64,000 nucleotides of DNA from Devosia oryziradicis. Lineage in GTDB: Bacteria; Pseudomonadota; Alphaproteobacteria; Rhizobiales; Devosiaceae. A model generated the notes under the pieces. The model saw only the letters and a list, made by a program, of their open reading frames with translations, had not been told where the DNA came from and did not search any database. The number at the start of each line of letters is the position of its first letter. Position 1 is the stretch's first letter. Positions 55,559 to 64,000 of the stretch are shown here, one piece after another. Location of the stretch: NCBI RefSeq assembly GCF_016698645.1, contig NZ_CP068047.1, positions 2,763,001-2,827,000 on the forward strand. The letters are read 5' to 3'. The translations under genes were made by a program, and so were the position numbers.

Positions 55559-56403
55559 GCCAGATCGACAACCTGCCGCCCCTGCGCGAGGTGATTGCCG
55601 AGCATGGCCTGCGCGCGAAAAAGGAATTGGGGCAGAATTTCCTGCTCGACCTCAACCTGACAGCCCGCATCGCGCGCGTGGCAGGTCCGCTGGAGGGCGT
55701 CTGCGTCATCGAGGTGGGCCCGGGCCCGGGCGGGCTGACCCGGGCCCTCCTGGCCGAAGGCGCACGAGAGGTGATTGCCATCGAACGCGATGTACGGGCC
55801 CTGCCCGCGCTGGCCCAGATCGCGGATGCCTACCCGGGCCGGCTGACGGTTATCAGTGGCGACGCCATGGAAATGGACTACCGGCAGTTGGCCGATGGCC
55901 CGACCCGGATTATCGCCAACCTCCCCTATAATATCGCGACGCCGCTGCTGACCGGCTGGCTGACGCTGGATCCCTGGCCAAGCTTCTTTGAAAGCCTGAC
56001 GCTGATGTTCCAGCGCGAAGTGGCTGAGCGCATCTGCGCCAGGCCAGGCGAGGATCCCTATGGCCGGCTGGGGGTGTTGGCCGGCTGGCGGACGGATGCC
56101 CGGATCGCCTTCAATGTCGGCCGCCAGGCCTTCGTGCCGCCGCCCAATGTGACCTCTGCCGTGGTGCACCTCGTGCCCAAAGCGATTGAGGGCGATGTGA
56201 CGGTGAAGAATCTCGAGCACATCACCCGCTCTGCTTTCGGCCAGCGGCGCAAGATGGTGCGGCAGAGCCTCAAGGCCGCTGGCGTGCCGGTCGAGGGGCT
56301 GTTGGCTGCCGCGGGCCTGAAGGGCGACGAGCGGGCTGAGGACCTTGCCATCGAGGCATTCCTGGCAATGGCGCGGGCGCTGCCTACGATCCGGCAAGGC
56401 TAA
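55555..56403 (+). CDS. rsmA: 16S rRNA dimethyladenosine transferase
   Basis: The 282-residue enzyme dimethylates two adjacent adenosines in the 3' helix of 16S rRNA. It contains [13 protein letters not shown], the SAM-binding [14 protein letters not shown] and the catalytic [10 protein letters not shown] motif, and [13 protein letters not shown]. Coupled to pdxA by a 4-bp overlap. Its stop overlaps that of the convergent MFS gene by 4 bp. Confidence 0.97.
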   Translation: MSQIDNLPPLREVIAEHGLRAKKELGQNFLLDLNLTARIARVAGPLEGVCVIEVGPGPGGLTRALLAEGAREVIAIERDVRALPALAQIADAYPGRLTVISGDAMEMDYRQLADGPTRIIANLPYNIATPLLTGWLTLDPWPSFFESLTLMFQREVAERICARPGEDPYGRLGVLAGWRTDARIAFNVGRQAFVPPPNVTSAVVHLVPKAIEGDVTVKNLEHITRSAFGQRRKMVRQSLKAAGVPVEGLLAAAGLKGDERAEDLAIEAFLAMARALPTIRQG

Positions 56404-57641
56404 ATCCCAGACGGTGGCTCCGCTGGCCGCTCAGGCACTGGCAAGACCGGCAGAAAGAACAGTCGCCATGCCACCAGCATGGCGGCAAGTGCAGCGCCGC
56501 CGCTGACCATCATCACACCGTTCCAGCCCCACATGACCCAGGCATAGCCGCCCAGCGTGCCGAGCGCAGACGAACCCAGATAGTAGGCGAAGAGGTAGAT
56601 CGCCGATGCCTGGGCCCGCCCAATCTGTGCCCGCCGCGCGACCCAGGCGCTGGCAATACCATGGGCGGCGAAATAGCCTGCAGTGGCAATGGCGAGGCCA
56701 GCTATGATGGCCGGGGTGAAGGGTATGAGCGTGAGAAACACGCCTGCCGCCATGACGACCACGAAACCCCAATAGACCTTGCGGCGACCCAGCCGCTGCG
56801 CCAGCCCGCCGGCCCAGGCCGAGCTGGCGCTGCCGAGGAGATAGACCACGAAGATGGTGGCAATGGCGGCATGGCTGAGCTCGAACGGCGGCTCCGCAAG
56901 GCGGAAGCCGGCATAGTTATAGAGCGTCACGAAACTGCCCATGAGCAGGAAGGCCGAAGCAAATAGCCACGGCAAACCGGGGTCGTTGAACTGGACGCGG
57001 ATAAGGTGCGCAAGGTCGCGCAGGCCTATGCGAGTACGTGTAGAATTTTGCGGTCTGGGAAGCAGCAAGACGACGGCGAGCGCCGCTATGGCAACCGCAA
57101 TGCCCAATGCAACAAGCGCTGGGCGCCAGCCGAACCAGTCCGCGAATACGCCCGACAGCAACCGACCGGCCATGCCGCCAATGGCGGTGCCGCCGATATA
57201 GAGCCCCATGGAAAAACCAAGGGCGTCGGGCTCCATCTCTTCGGCGATATAGACCATGGCGACGGCCGGAAGGCCGGAAAGGGTCAGGCCCATGACTGTG
57301 CGGATCGCGATCAGCGACCACCAATTAGGGGCAAAGGGGAGTAGCAGACCCAGGGCCGCGGTAAGCAGGATAGCCCAGACCATAAGCGTCCGGCGGCCGA
57401 GGCGGTCGGCGACCCAGCTTGCGAACAACAGCGAAACGGCGAGCGTGGCGGTCGTCGCCGAAAGTGCCAGGGAAGCGGCGCCAGCATCAAGGCTGAATTC
57501 GTTTGCAAAGATCGGCAGCAAGGGCTGGACCGAATAGAGCGACGCAAAGATCGCAAGGGCAGACAGGAAGAAGGCGATATTGGCGCGAAGGAATGCCGGC
57601 GTGCCACGGCGGATTACGATGGGGAGGCGCGGTTCAGCCAT
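56400..57641 (-). CDS. MFS transporter (YnfM/AraJ-like)
   Basis: The 413-residue protein has 12 helices. It has [19 protein letters not shown] near the start, then [16 protein letters not shown] as the loop 2-3 motif, and [20 protein letters not shown] in helix 5, typical of the YnfM-type drug-proton antiporters. It ends over the rsmA stop and begins 34 bp after gmk on the same strand. Substrate is unknown. Confidence 0.9.
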   Translation of the reverse strand: MAEPRLPIVIRRGTPAFLRANIAFFLSALAIFASLYSVQPLLPIFANEFSLDAGAASLALSATTATLAVSLLFASWVADRLGRRTLMVWAILLTAALGLLLPFAPNWWSLIAIRTVMGLTLSGLPAVAMVYIAEEMEPDALGFSMGLYIGGTAIGGMAGRLLSGVFADWFGWRPALVALGIAVAIAALAVVLLLPRPQNSTRTRIGLRDLAHLIRVQFNDPGLPWLFASAFLLMGSFVTLYNYAGFRLAEPPFELSHAAIATIFVVYLLGSASSAWAGGLAQRLGRRKVYWGFVVVMAAGVFLTLIPFTPAIIAGLAIATAGYFAAHGIASAWVARRAQIGRAQASAIYLFAYYLGSSALGTLGGYAWVMWGWNGVMMVSGGAALAAMLVAWRLFFLPVLPVPERPAEPPSGI

Positions 57642-57675
57642 GAACTGTCACCTCGCCTATTGATTCAACGCCCTC

Positions 57676-58314
57676 TCAAAGAGAGTCGATCTGGTTTTGC
57701 AAGTCTTTGACGAAGCTCGATAAATTTAGCTGGCGATCACGTTCGAGGCGGGAGGAGACGAGAATGGACCGCACGCGTTGGGTGGAGGCCTCTAGGTCTT
57801 CATTGACGATGACGTAGTCGTATTCATTGAAATGATCCATCTCGCGGCGCGCGTTCTGCAGGCGCTTTTCGATGGTGCCGACGCTGTCCTGGGCGCGCCG
57901 CTCAAGGCGGGCGCGCAGCTCCTTGATGGAAGGGGGAAGTATGAACACGGTCACCATGTCCTTGCGGCTGTTCTTGTACAGCTGCAGCGTGCCCTGGTAG
58001 TCGATGTCGAAGAGGATGTCGTTGCCGGCGGCAAGCTGCTCCTCCACCTTGGCGCGCGGTGTCCCATAGAAATTGCCGTGCACCTCAGCCGATTCCAGCA
58101 GTTCGCCATCTGCCTGCATCTGCTTGAAGGTAGGAATGTCGATGAAATGGTAGTGCTTGCCGTCCACCTCATCGGTGCGACGGGCACGGGTGGTCACGGA
58201 GACCGATAGCTTGATGTTGGGATCGGCTCCGAACAGGGCCCGCGAGATGGACGACTTGCCGGCGCCCGAGGGAGAAGCGATGACCAGCATGACGCCACGA
58301 CGCTGAAATTCCAT
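57676..58314 (-). CDS. gmk: Guanylate kinase
   Basis: The 212-residue enzyme phosphorylates GMP. The P-loop reads SPSGAGKSSISRALF, followed by SVSVTTRARRTDEVDGKHYHF for the GMP-binding region and DILFDIDYQGTLQL. It follows the yicC gene by 9 bp, an arrangement conserved in Hyphomicrobiales. Confidence 0.97.
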   Translation of the reverse strand: MEFQRRGVMLVIASPSGAGKSSISRALFGADPNIKLSVSVTTRARRTDEVDGKHYHFIDIPTFKQMQADGELLESAEVHGNFYGTPRAKVEEQLAAGNDILFDIDYQGTLQLYKNSRKDMVTVFILPPSIKELRARLERRAQDSVGTIEKRLQNARREMDHFNEYDYVIVNEDLEASTQRVRSILVSSRLERDRQLNLSSFVKDLQNQIDSL

Positions 58315-58323
58315 CGCCCGATC

Positions 58324-59214
58324 CTATTCGATGTTCTGCACTTGCTCGCGTAGTTGATCGATCGCCGCCTTGAGGTCAAGGCCGATGGCGGTGAGCTCCA
58401 CGGCATTGGATTTGCTGCACAGCGTGTTGGCCTCACGGTTGAATTCCTGGGCAAGGAAGTCGAGCCGACGGCCAACCGCTCCGCCGCTGGCGATGAGCTG
58501 GCGCGCCGTGGCGATGTGGGCCGTGAGGCGATCCAGTTCCTCGCGGATATCGGCCTTGGTGGCGAGCAGCAACGCTTCCTGCGCCAGCCGCTCTTCGGGG
58601 ATGGTGATGTCGGCAGAGAGATCGGCGACCTGCTGGCGCAGCTTGGCCAGTATGGTCTCGCGGCTTCTGGCCGGATGCGCCTCGGCGCGCTGAACCAGTG
58701 TCTCGATCTCGTCCAACCGCTCACGCAGGATCGCGGCAATCTGGCTACCCTCATGGCGGCGGGCCAGCACGAGATCGACCAGTGCCTGGGAGACGCCATC
58801 GAGGATGGCCGCAGCCAGCGCCTCCTCGGCATCTGATGACATGGGACGATCGCGCTGCTCGAGCACGCCCTTGAGGCCGAGAATGCCGTCCAGGCTGGGT
58901 GGCGCCGCCGGTATCCGGCCGCTCAGCTCGTCTATGGCTGCCAGCACCGTAGCCAGCGCCTGGCGGTTGACCAGCAGATCACCCCCTGCCCCCTCGCGCT
59001 CGACGCTGAGGTTGAGAGTCACCGAGCCGCGGGAGATCATCTTGCCGACAAGCTGGCGGATGTCGCTTTCCAGCGCATCGAATCCGGGCGCCAGCCGCAG
59101 CCGGATATCGAGGCCCCTGCCATTGACCGAGCGGACCTCGCAGGCGAACGAGGCGCCTGACACCGCGCCGGCGGCGCGGGCATAGCCTGTCATGCTGGCG
59201 AGTGACTGGCTCAC
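58324..59214 (-). CDS. YicC/YloC family endoribonuclease
   Basis: The 296-residue protein starts with LASMTGYARAAG and contains RSVNGRGLDIRLRL, the N-terminal YicC pattern, and ends in the DUF1732 domain with GRRLDFLAQEFNREANTLCSKS and LKAAIDQLREQVQNIE. YicC proteins cleave RNA and affect small-RNA turnover. It overlaps mltG by 4 bp. Confidence 0.96.
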   Translation of the reverse strand: MSQSLASMTGYARAAGAVSGASFACEVRSVNGRGLDIRLRLAPGFDALESDIRQLVGKMISRGSVTLNLSVEREGAGGDLLVNRQALATVLAAIDELSGRIPAAPPSLDGILGLKGVLEQRDRPMSSDAEEALAAAILDGVSQALVDLVLARRHEGSQIAAILRERLDEIETLVQRAEAHPARSRETILAKLRQQVADLSADITIPEERLAQEALLLATKADIREELDRLTAHIATARQLIASGGAVGRRLDFLAQEFNREANTLCSKSNAVELTAIGLDLKAAIDQLREQVQNIE

Positions 59215-60323
59215 TCTGTGGCCGGCGCCGCGCCAGCCTGTTCGGCTTCGAGCGCCTGTCGTGCCGCCTCGGCATCAGCCTCTGCCTGGGCCGCAGCCTC
59301 GGCGGCGATCTCGCGGTAGCGCGCCACGTTTTCCTGATGCTCGGCATAGGTTTCGGCGAAGACGTGCCCCTCGCGCGGCGAAGCACCCTTGGCGACGAAG
59401 TAGAGGTAGTCGTGCTCGTCCGGATTGGCTACGGCCTTAAGCGCATCAATGCCCGGATTGGCGATGGGCGTCGGTGGCAGGCCATCGATCTGGTAGGTGT
59501 TGTAGGGTGTCTTGGCTTCGATCTCGGAGCGGCGCAGGCCGCGGCCGAGTGTCGACTGTCCCTTGGTGATCCCGTAGATGATGGTCGGATCGGACTGCAG
59601 GCGCATGCCCTCGCGCAGGCGATTGACGAAAACCGCGGCGACCTGCGGGCGTTCGGCTGCGATGCCGGTTTCCTTCTCGACGATGGAAGCAAGAACCAGC
59701 AGCTGCTCGGGGGTCTCGATGGGGAGGTCGGGGTCGCGCGTCTCCCACACGGCGGCGAGTTCGGCGGTCATGGCCGCCTGCATTTTTTCGAGCACGGACT
59801 GCCGGGTGTCGCCGGGAATGTAGTCATAGCTGCCCGGCAGGATCGAGCCTTCGGGTGGCAGTGTCGAGATTTCGCCCGTGATATTGCTGTCGGCGTTGAG
59901 GCGCTGCACCGCTTCCCAGGAGGTCCAGCCTTCAGGGATGACGACGGCATAGCGGATTGGGTCGCCTTCGATCAGCTCGGTCAGGATGTCGGCCATGCTG
60001 GCGCCGGGCGGAATGCGGAAATCGCCCTGCTTGATGGTCCCCTCGATGTTGGCGAGGCGACTGCCGGCAAAGAAGATATACTGGTTGGAGATGAGCCCCT
60101 GCTCCTCCAGGCGCGGGCCGATGGAAGAAAGACCCGAGCCGGCCTCGACGCGGAAGGTGGTTTCTTCCTTGAGCGGACCGTCGCCATAGAACTGCGAGGC
60201 GCCGTAGAGCACGATACCGCCGACCACCAGCAGGCCGATGACCAGCAGGGTCAGGAGGCCGTTGAGGATATCAATGAAGCCGTTGCGCGAACGGCGGCGG
60301 CGCCGGACCTTGCGATCATTCAT
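59211..60323 (-). CDS. mltG: Endolytic transglycosylase MltG
   Basis: The 370-residue inner-membrane protein has one N-terminal helix (LLTLLVIGLLVVGGIVLYGA), a LysM-like start of the YceG domain (FRVEAGSGLSSIGPRLEEQG) and the catalytic stretch LASIVEKETGIAAERPQVAAVFVNRL with the active Glu. It cuts nascent peptidoglycan strands. The C-terminal tail is Ala/Glu-rich. It heads the mltG-yicC-gmk group. Confidence 0.96.
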   Translation of the reverse strand: MNDRKVRRRRRSRNGFIDILNGLLTLLVIGLLVVGGIVLYGASQFYGDGPLKEETTFRVEAGSGLSSIGPRLEEQGLISNQYIFFAGSRLANIEGTIKQGDFRIPPGASMADILTELIEGDPIRYAVVIPEGWTSWEAVQRLNADSNITGEISTLPPEGSILPGSYDYIPGDTRQSVLEKMQAAMTAELAAVWETRDPDLPIETPEQLLVLASIVEKETGIAAERPQVAAVFVNRLREGMRLQSDPTIIYGITKGQSTLGRGLRRSEIEAKTPYNTYQIDGLPPTPIANPGIDALKAVANPDEHDYLYFVAKGASPREGHVFAETYAEHQENVARYREIAAEAAAQAEADAEAARQALEAEQAGAAPATE

Positions 60324-60437
60324 CGTGCTGGATCACCCTCGAAGCCCAAGTGCATTGCAATGCCTTGGGTCTTGTTCACTTGTTTTCGGCAGCCGTATGG
60401 CGGCCGCCATTGTTCTCACGCCCGGCCGCAAAGACAA

Positions 60438-60469
60438 GAGGCACATCGCGCGTCTACGCGATGTGCCTC
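60438..60469 (-). terminator. Intrinsic terminator of the fabF operon
   Basis: A perfect 13-bp stem (GAGGCACATCGCG / CGCGATGTGCCTC) with a 6-base loop lies about 20 bp past the fabF stop. Read leftward it is followed by TTGTCTTTGC, nearly the same tail as the terminator at 20371. Confidence 0.87.
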
Positions 60470-60488
60470 CATTTGATCGGGGTAAAAG

Positions 60489-61757
60489 TCAGTGGACCTT
60501 GCGCATCACCAGGGTCGCATTGGTGCCGCCAAAGCCGAAGCTGTTGGAAAGCGCCACGTTGATCTCCTTCTTGAATGCCTTCTTGGGCACCAGGTTGATC
60601 GCGGTTTCGACCGAGGGATTGTCCAGGTTGAGCGTGGGCGGCGCGATATTGTCGCGCATGGCCAGCAGGCAGAAGATGGCTTCCACAGAACCGGCCGCGC
60701 CCAAGAGGTGCCCGATGGCCGACTTGGTGGAGCTCATCACCGACTTGGAGGCAGCGTCGCCCAGAACACGAGTGACAGCGCCGAGTTCGATTTCGTCGCC
60801 GAGCGGCGTCGAGGTGCCATGGGCGTTGATATAGTCGATCTCGGATGCGCTGATGCCGGCCCGCTTGATCGCCGCGCTCATGGCGCGGAAGCCGCCATCG
60901 CCATCGGGTGAGGGAGCGGTGATGTGGTAGGCGTCGCCGCTGAGACCATAGCCGATGATTTCGCCGTAGATCTTGGCGCCGCGGGCCTTGGCGCGCTCGT
61001 AGTCCTCGAGCACGACGATGCCAGCGCCTTCGCCCATCACGAAGCCATCGCGATCCTTGTCATAAGGGCGCGAGGCGGCTTCAGGATTGTCATTGAAGCC
61101 GGTCGACAGCGCACGCGCCGCGGCGAAGCCGGCCAGGGCTAGGCGGTTGACGCAGCTTTCCGCGCCACCGGCCACCATGACGTCGGCATCGCCAAGCGCA
61201 ATCAGTCGTGCGGCGTCGCCGATGGCGTGGGCGCCGGTCGAGCAGGCGGTGACGACGGAATGATTGGGCCCCTTGAGCCCGAAGCGGATCGACACATAGC
61301 CCGAGGCCAGGTTGATCAGGCGACCGGGAATAAAGAAGGGACTGATGCGGCGCGGGCCCTTCTCGTGCAGCGTGATGGAGGCGTCATAGATGCCGCCCAC
61401 GCCACCGATGCCGGAGCCGATCAGGACGCCGGTGCGCTCGGCCTCTTCCTGGGTCTTGGGCTCGACTCCCGCGTCGTCGATGGCCTGCTTGGAGGCGGCC
61501 ATCGCAAAGACGATGAAGGGATCGACCTTGCGCTGTTCCTTCGTGTCCATCCACTCATCGGGATTGTACTTGCCGTCGGCATAGTCACCGAGCGGCAAGC
61601 GATGAGCGATCTGGCAGGCGATATCATCGACCTCGAAGTCGTCAATCCGCTTGGCACCACTCTTTCCGGCCAGGATGTTGGCCCAGGTGGCTTCAATACC
61701 GGTACCCAGGGGTGTAACGAGCCCGAGACCGGTGACGACGACGCGGCGCAATTCCAT
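60489..61757 (-). CDS. fabF: Beta-ketoacyl-ACP synthase II
   Basis: The 422-residue condensing enzyme extends fatty acids. It has the active Cys172 in VTACSTGAHAIGDA, the His-containing YINAHGTSTPLGD and KSAIGHLLGAAGSVEA, and the late NSFGFGGTNATLV. It follows acpP by 34 bp and ends in a strong terminator. Confidence 0.98.
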   Translation of the reverse strand: MELRRVVVTGLGLVTPLGTGIEATWANILAGKSGAKRIDDFEVDDIACQIAHRLPLGDYADGKYNPDEWMDTKEQRKVDPFIVFAMAASKQAIDDAGVEPKTQEEAERTGVLIGSGIGGVGGIYDASITLHEKGPRRISPFFIPGRLINLASGYVSIRFGLKGPNHSVVTACSTGAHAIGDAARLIALGDADVMVAGGAESCVNRLALAGFAAARALSTGFNDNPEAASRPYDKDRDGFVMGEGAGIVVLEDYERAKARGAKIYGEIIGYGLSGDAYHITAPSPDGDGGFRAMSAAIKRAGISASEIDYINAHGTSTPLGDEIELGAVTRVLGDAASKSVMSSTKSAIGHLLGAAGSVEAIFCLLAMRDNIAPPTLNLDNPSVETAINLVPKKAFKKEINVALSNSFGFGGTNATLVMRKVH

Positions 61758-61791
61758 ACTCTACTGCCTATCTCGGCCAGGCCCAGGGGGC

Positions 61792-62028
61792 TTAGCCGAC
61801 GGCCTTGGTGAGGAACGAGACGGCGTCGCCGAAAGTCTGGATCGACTCGGCGGCGTCATCGGGGATTTCGACCGAGAATTCTTCTTCGAACGCCATCACC
61901 AGTTCAACCTGGTCAAGGGAGTCGGCGCCCAGATCGTCGATGAAGCTGGCCTTTTCGACAACCTTCTCGGCATCCACATTGAGGTGTTCCACAACGATCT
62001 TGCGGACCCGATCAGCGACATCGCTCAT
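61792..62028 (-). CDS. acpP: Acyl carrier protein
   Basis: The 78-residue acidic protein has the phosphopantetheine attachment site Ser37 in [19 protein letters not shown] and the usual length. AGGAAG precedes the ATG at 62028. A 234-bp gap to fabG suggests its own promoter, common for the highly expressed acpP-fabF pair. Confidence 0.98.
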   Translation of the reverse strand: MSDVADRVRKIVVEHLNVDAEKVVEKASFIDDLGADSLDQVELVMAFEEEFSVEIPDDAAESIQTFGDAVSFLTKAVG

Positions 62029-62262
62029 ATTAGACTTCCTTTTTCGAAATCGAGGTTTCGTTTCGCTTCTTATTGGCGGAGTGCCAAATCTTCAAGCACC
62101 GTGTTGGCTGACTTCGGGGCAATGTAGGCGCGCTTTCTAGCGCCTGCAAGGCGGTCCGCCACGGGTGTCAGCGGCGGCGAGTATCACACTTGGCGAGGCT
62201 TCGCCAGAAGCCCACATCCCGGTTTTCAACGGCTTTCCGCTGCTTTTCGTTGCCCGACGACC

Positions 62263-63000
62263 TCAGATCATCGCCATGCCGCCGTTGACGTTGAGCGTGT
62301 GACCCGTGATGTAGCCGGCAGCGTCGCTGGCGAGGAAGACGGCGCAGGCGGCGACTTCCTGGGCCGTGCCCAGACGGTTGGCTGGAATTGTCGACAGGAT
62401 CGACTCACGCTGCTTGTCGTTGAGCTCGTCCGTCATGGCTGAGGCAATAAAGCCGGGCGCGATGGAATTGACGGTAATGTTGCGGCTGGCGACCTCGTGG
62501 GCGAGGGCCTTGTTCATGCCGATCAGCCCGGCCTTGGAGGCAGCATAGTTGCCCTGCCCCGGATTGCCCATGACGCCGACAACAGAGGAAATGCCGATAA
62601 TGCGTCCGAAGCGCTGCTTCATCATTCCGCGCAGTACGGCACGATTGAGGTGGAATGCTGCCGTGAGATTGACGGCGATGACCTCGTCCCACTCTTCGTC
62701 CTTCATGCGCATGAAGAGGTTGTCGCGCGTCATGCCGGCATTGTTGACGAGGATGTCGAGCCCGCCCATGGCCGCCTCGGCAGCCGGGACCAGCTTGTCG
62801 ACTTCGTCGAGCTTGGAAAGGTTCGCCGGCACGATGGGGCAATCCTTGCCGATTTCCCTGGCCGTATCCTCCAGCGCGCCGACGCGGGTGCCCGACAGGG
62901 CCACGGTGGCGCCAGCGGCAGCCAGCGCCTTGGCGATCTCCCGGCCGATGCCACCGCTGGCGCCGGTGACCAGGGCGCGTTTGCCAGTCAGATCAAACAT
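62263..63000 (-). CDS. fabG: 3-oxoacyl-ACP reductase
   Basis: The 245-residue short-chain reductase has the NADP-binding GASGGIG near residues 13-19, NNAG at 86-89, and the catalytic Ser139, Tyr152 and Lys156 (YAASK). It reduces beta-ketoacyl-ACP. It follows fabD by 56 bp. Confidence 0.98.
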   Translation of the reverse strand: MFDLTGKRALVTGASGGIGREIAKALAAAGATVALSGTRVGALEDTAREIGKDCPIVPANLSKLDEVDKLVPAAEAAMGGLDILVNNAGMTRDNLFMRMKDEEWDEVIAVNLTAAFHLNRAVLRGMMKQRFGRIIGISSVVGVMGNPGQGNYAASKAGLIGMNKALAHEVASRNITVNSIAPGFIASAMTDELNDKQRESILSTIPANRLGTAQEVAACAVFLASDAAGYITGHTLNVNGGMAMI

Positions 63001-63056
63001 TTAGTCCTCCCCTACGGAGATAGTGATTCAATTCCTTGATGGATTGATTCAGGGTG

Positions 63057-64000
63057 TTAAGCCGATAGTTCAGCCACGAAGGCGTCGATGTCCGCCGGCG
63101 AACCGACCGATGTGCCGACCACCTCGGCATTGATGCGTTTGGCCAGCCCGGTTAGGACCTTGCCCGTGCCCAGTTCAATCAGATGGGTAACGCCGCCCTC
63201 ACCGGTGAGCCAGGTCACGCTGTCGGTCCAGCGGACGACGCCGGTCACCTGCTCCACGAGGCGCTGACGAATTTCGGCAGGGTCGGAAATCGGCGCGGCC
63301 AGCACGTTGGCGACCAGGGGGACCACGGGAGCCTGCATGGCTACCTCTGCCAAGGCAGCAGCCATGGCATCGGCGGCGGGCTGCATAAGCGAGCAGTGAA
63401 ATGGGGCGCTGACAGGCAGCAGCAGCGCGCGCTTGGCGCCCTTGGCCTTGGCGAGTTCGACGGCGCGTTCGACGGCCGCAGTTGCGCCCGACACCACGAC
63501 CTGCCCCGGAGCATTGTCATTGGCGACATCGCAGACATCGCCCTGGGCGGCCTCGGCGGCCACTTCCTTGGCCGTGGCAACATCGAGGCCCAGCAGCGCT
63601 GCCATTGTACCATGGCCGACCGGCACGGCCTTCTGCATGGCCTGGCCACGCGTCTTGAGCAGGCGAGCCGTATCGGTCAGCGAAAAGGTGCCCGCGGCGC
63701 AGAGGGCAGAATATTCGCCCAGCGAATGGCCGGCGACATAGGCGGCGTGATCGGCAAGCCGGATGCCCTTGGATTCGAGCACGCGAATAACAGCGACGCT
63801 GACGGCCATCAGCGCGGGCTGGGCATTTTCGGTCAGGCGCAGGATATCGTCCGGACCTTCGAACATGATGGCCGAAAGGCGCTGGCCCAGGGCTTCGTCG
63901 ACTTCCTGGAACACCGCGCGGGCTTCCGGATAGGTCGCGGCAAGATCCTTGCCCATGCCAACGGCCTGGCTGCCCTGCCCGGGAAAGGTGAATGCGCGCT
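63057..64000 (-). CDS. fabD: Malonyl-CoA:ACP S-malonyltransferase, 5' partial
   Basis: The frame is open to the window end. The last bases, read leftward, encode AFTFPGQGSQAVGMGKDLA, the usual FabD N-terminus, so only a few codons of the start are missing. The nucleophile elbow is in GHSLGEYSALCA, and the later SAPFHCSLMQPAADAM holds the catalytic His. It loads malonyl groups onto ACP for fabF. Confidence 0.97.
   Translation of the reverse strand, partial: RAFTFPGQGSQAVGMGKDLAATYPEARAVFQEVDEALGQRLSAIMFEGPDDILRLTENAQPALMAVSVAVIRVLESKGIRLADHAAYVAGHSLGEYSALCAAGTFSLTDTARLLKTRGQAMQKAVPVGHGTMAALLGLDVATAKEVAAEAAQGDVCDVANDNAPGQVVVSGATAAVERAVELAKAKGAKRALLLPVSAPFHCSLMQPAADAMAAALAEVAMQAPVVPLVANVLAAPISDPAEIRQRLVEQVTGVVRWTDSVTWLTGEGGVTHLIELGTGKVLTGLAKRINAEVVGTSVGSPADIDAFVAELSA

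Noticed and set aside
57673..57685. CTCTC-AAA-GAGAG hairpin at the end of gmk
   Set aside because: Five-pair stem overlapping the stop codon and no U-tract.
62191..62206. Short hairpin (TGGCGA/TCGCCA) between fabG and acpP
   Set aside because: Stem of six pairs without a U-tract; too weak to call a terminator.
1..64000. Prophage, insertion sequence, integrase, toxin-antitoxin or CRISPR array
   Set aside because: Apart from the spike pair no phage gene, transposase, integrase, paired toxin-antitoxin genes or regularly spaced repeats were seen.

Overview
The window is GC-rich, densely packed chromosomal DNA from an alphaproteobacterium. Gene order and protein character (lptF-lptG-lptD-surA-pdxA-rsmA; gmk-yicC-mltG-fabF-acpP-fabG-fabD; small secreted proteins typical of Hyphomicrobiales) suggest a Devosiaceae-like member of the Hyphomicrobiales. 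The genus is inferred; no rRNA is present to test it.

Region 1 (1-20 kb) is a Wzx/Wzy-type exopolysaccharide or capsule locus. A 5'-truncated Wzc/ExoP-type tyrosine autokinase reads rightward. It is followed by two rightward genes resembling the head-spike base and fibre of the Rhodobacter gene transfer agent, whose spikes bind capsule. Then comes a long leftward array: nitroreductase-like protein, Wzx flippase, GT4, GT2, pyruvyl transferase, GT4, Wzy polymerase, AGE-family epimerase, a fused HddC-GmhB protein, HddA kinase, WecB/TagA-type GT26, rmlA-rmlD-rmlB-rmlC and an ExoY/WcaJ-like initiating transferase. The predicted product contains L-rhamnose, a D-glycero-D-manno-heptose, perhaps an N-acetylated hexosamine, and a pyruvyl ketal. 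A lower-GC stretch (about 2.8-4.6 kb) covers the end of the spike fibre, the nitroreductase and the 3' half of the flippase.

Region 2 (20-31.8 kb) holds single genes and small sets: two small secreted proteins with strong terminators (one a LapG-family cysteine protease), NAD kinase, a saccharopine-dehydrogenase-like/DUF4166 protein, a frameshifted DCC-family gene beside tRNA-Ser(GCU), DUF2147, a glutathione transferase, a Glyoxalase_8-type protein, a TSUP exporter facing a molybdopterin oxidoreductase, and two small membrane proteins. Several convergent pairs have no intergenic space at all.

Region 3 (31.8-47 kb) starts with a drug efflux pump diverging from its probable MarR repressor over a symmetric operator. 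It continues with a SET-like MFS transporter, a YqiJ/flotillin pair, a DXD-type glycosyltransferase, a DEAD-box helicase, a long inverted repeat, ndk, a small secreted protein, a class D beta-lactamase, an ABC-F protein overlapping a DUF985 cupin, a DUF4344 metallopeptidase and a YitT protein.

Region 4 (47-64 kb) is core genome: holC and pepA leftward, then diverging lptF-lptG-lptD-surA-pdxA-rsmA (LPS export, outer-membrane chaperone, vitamin B6, rRNA methylation). These meet a leftward block of an MFS transporter, gmk, yicC and mltG, then fabF, acpP, fabG and a fabD cut by the window end. No CRISPR array, insertion sequence, integrase or rRNA gene was seen.
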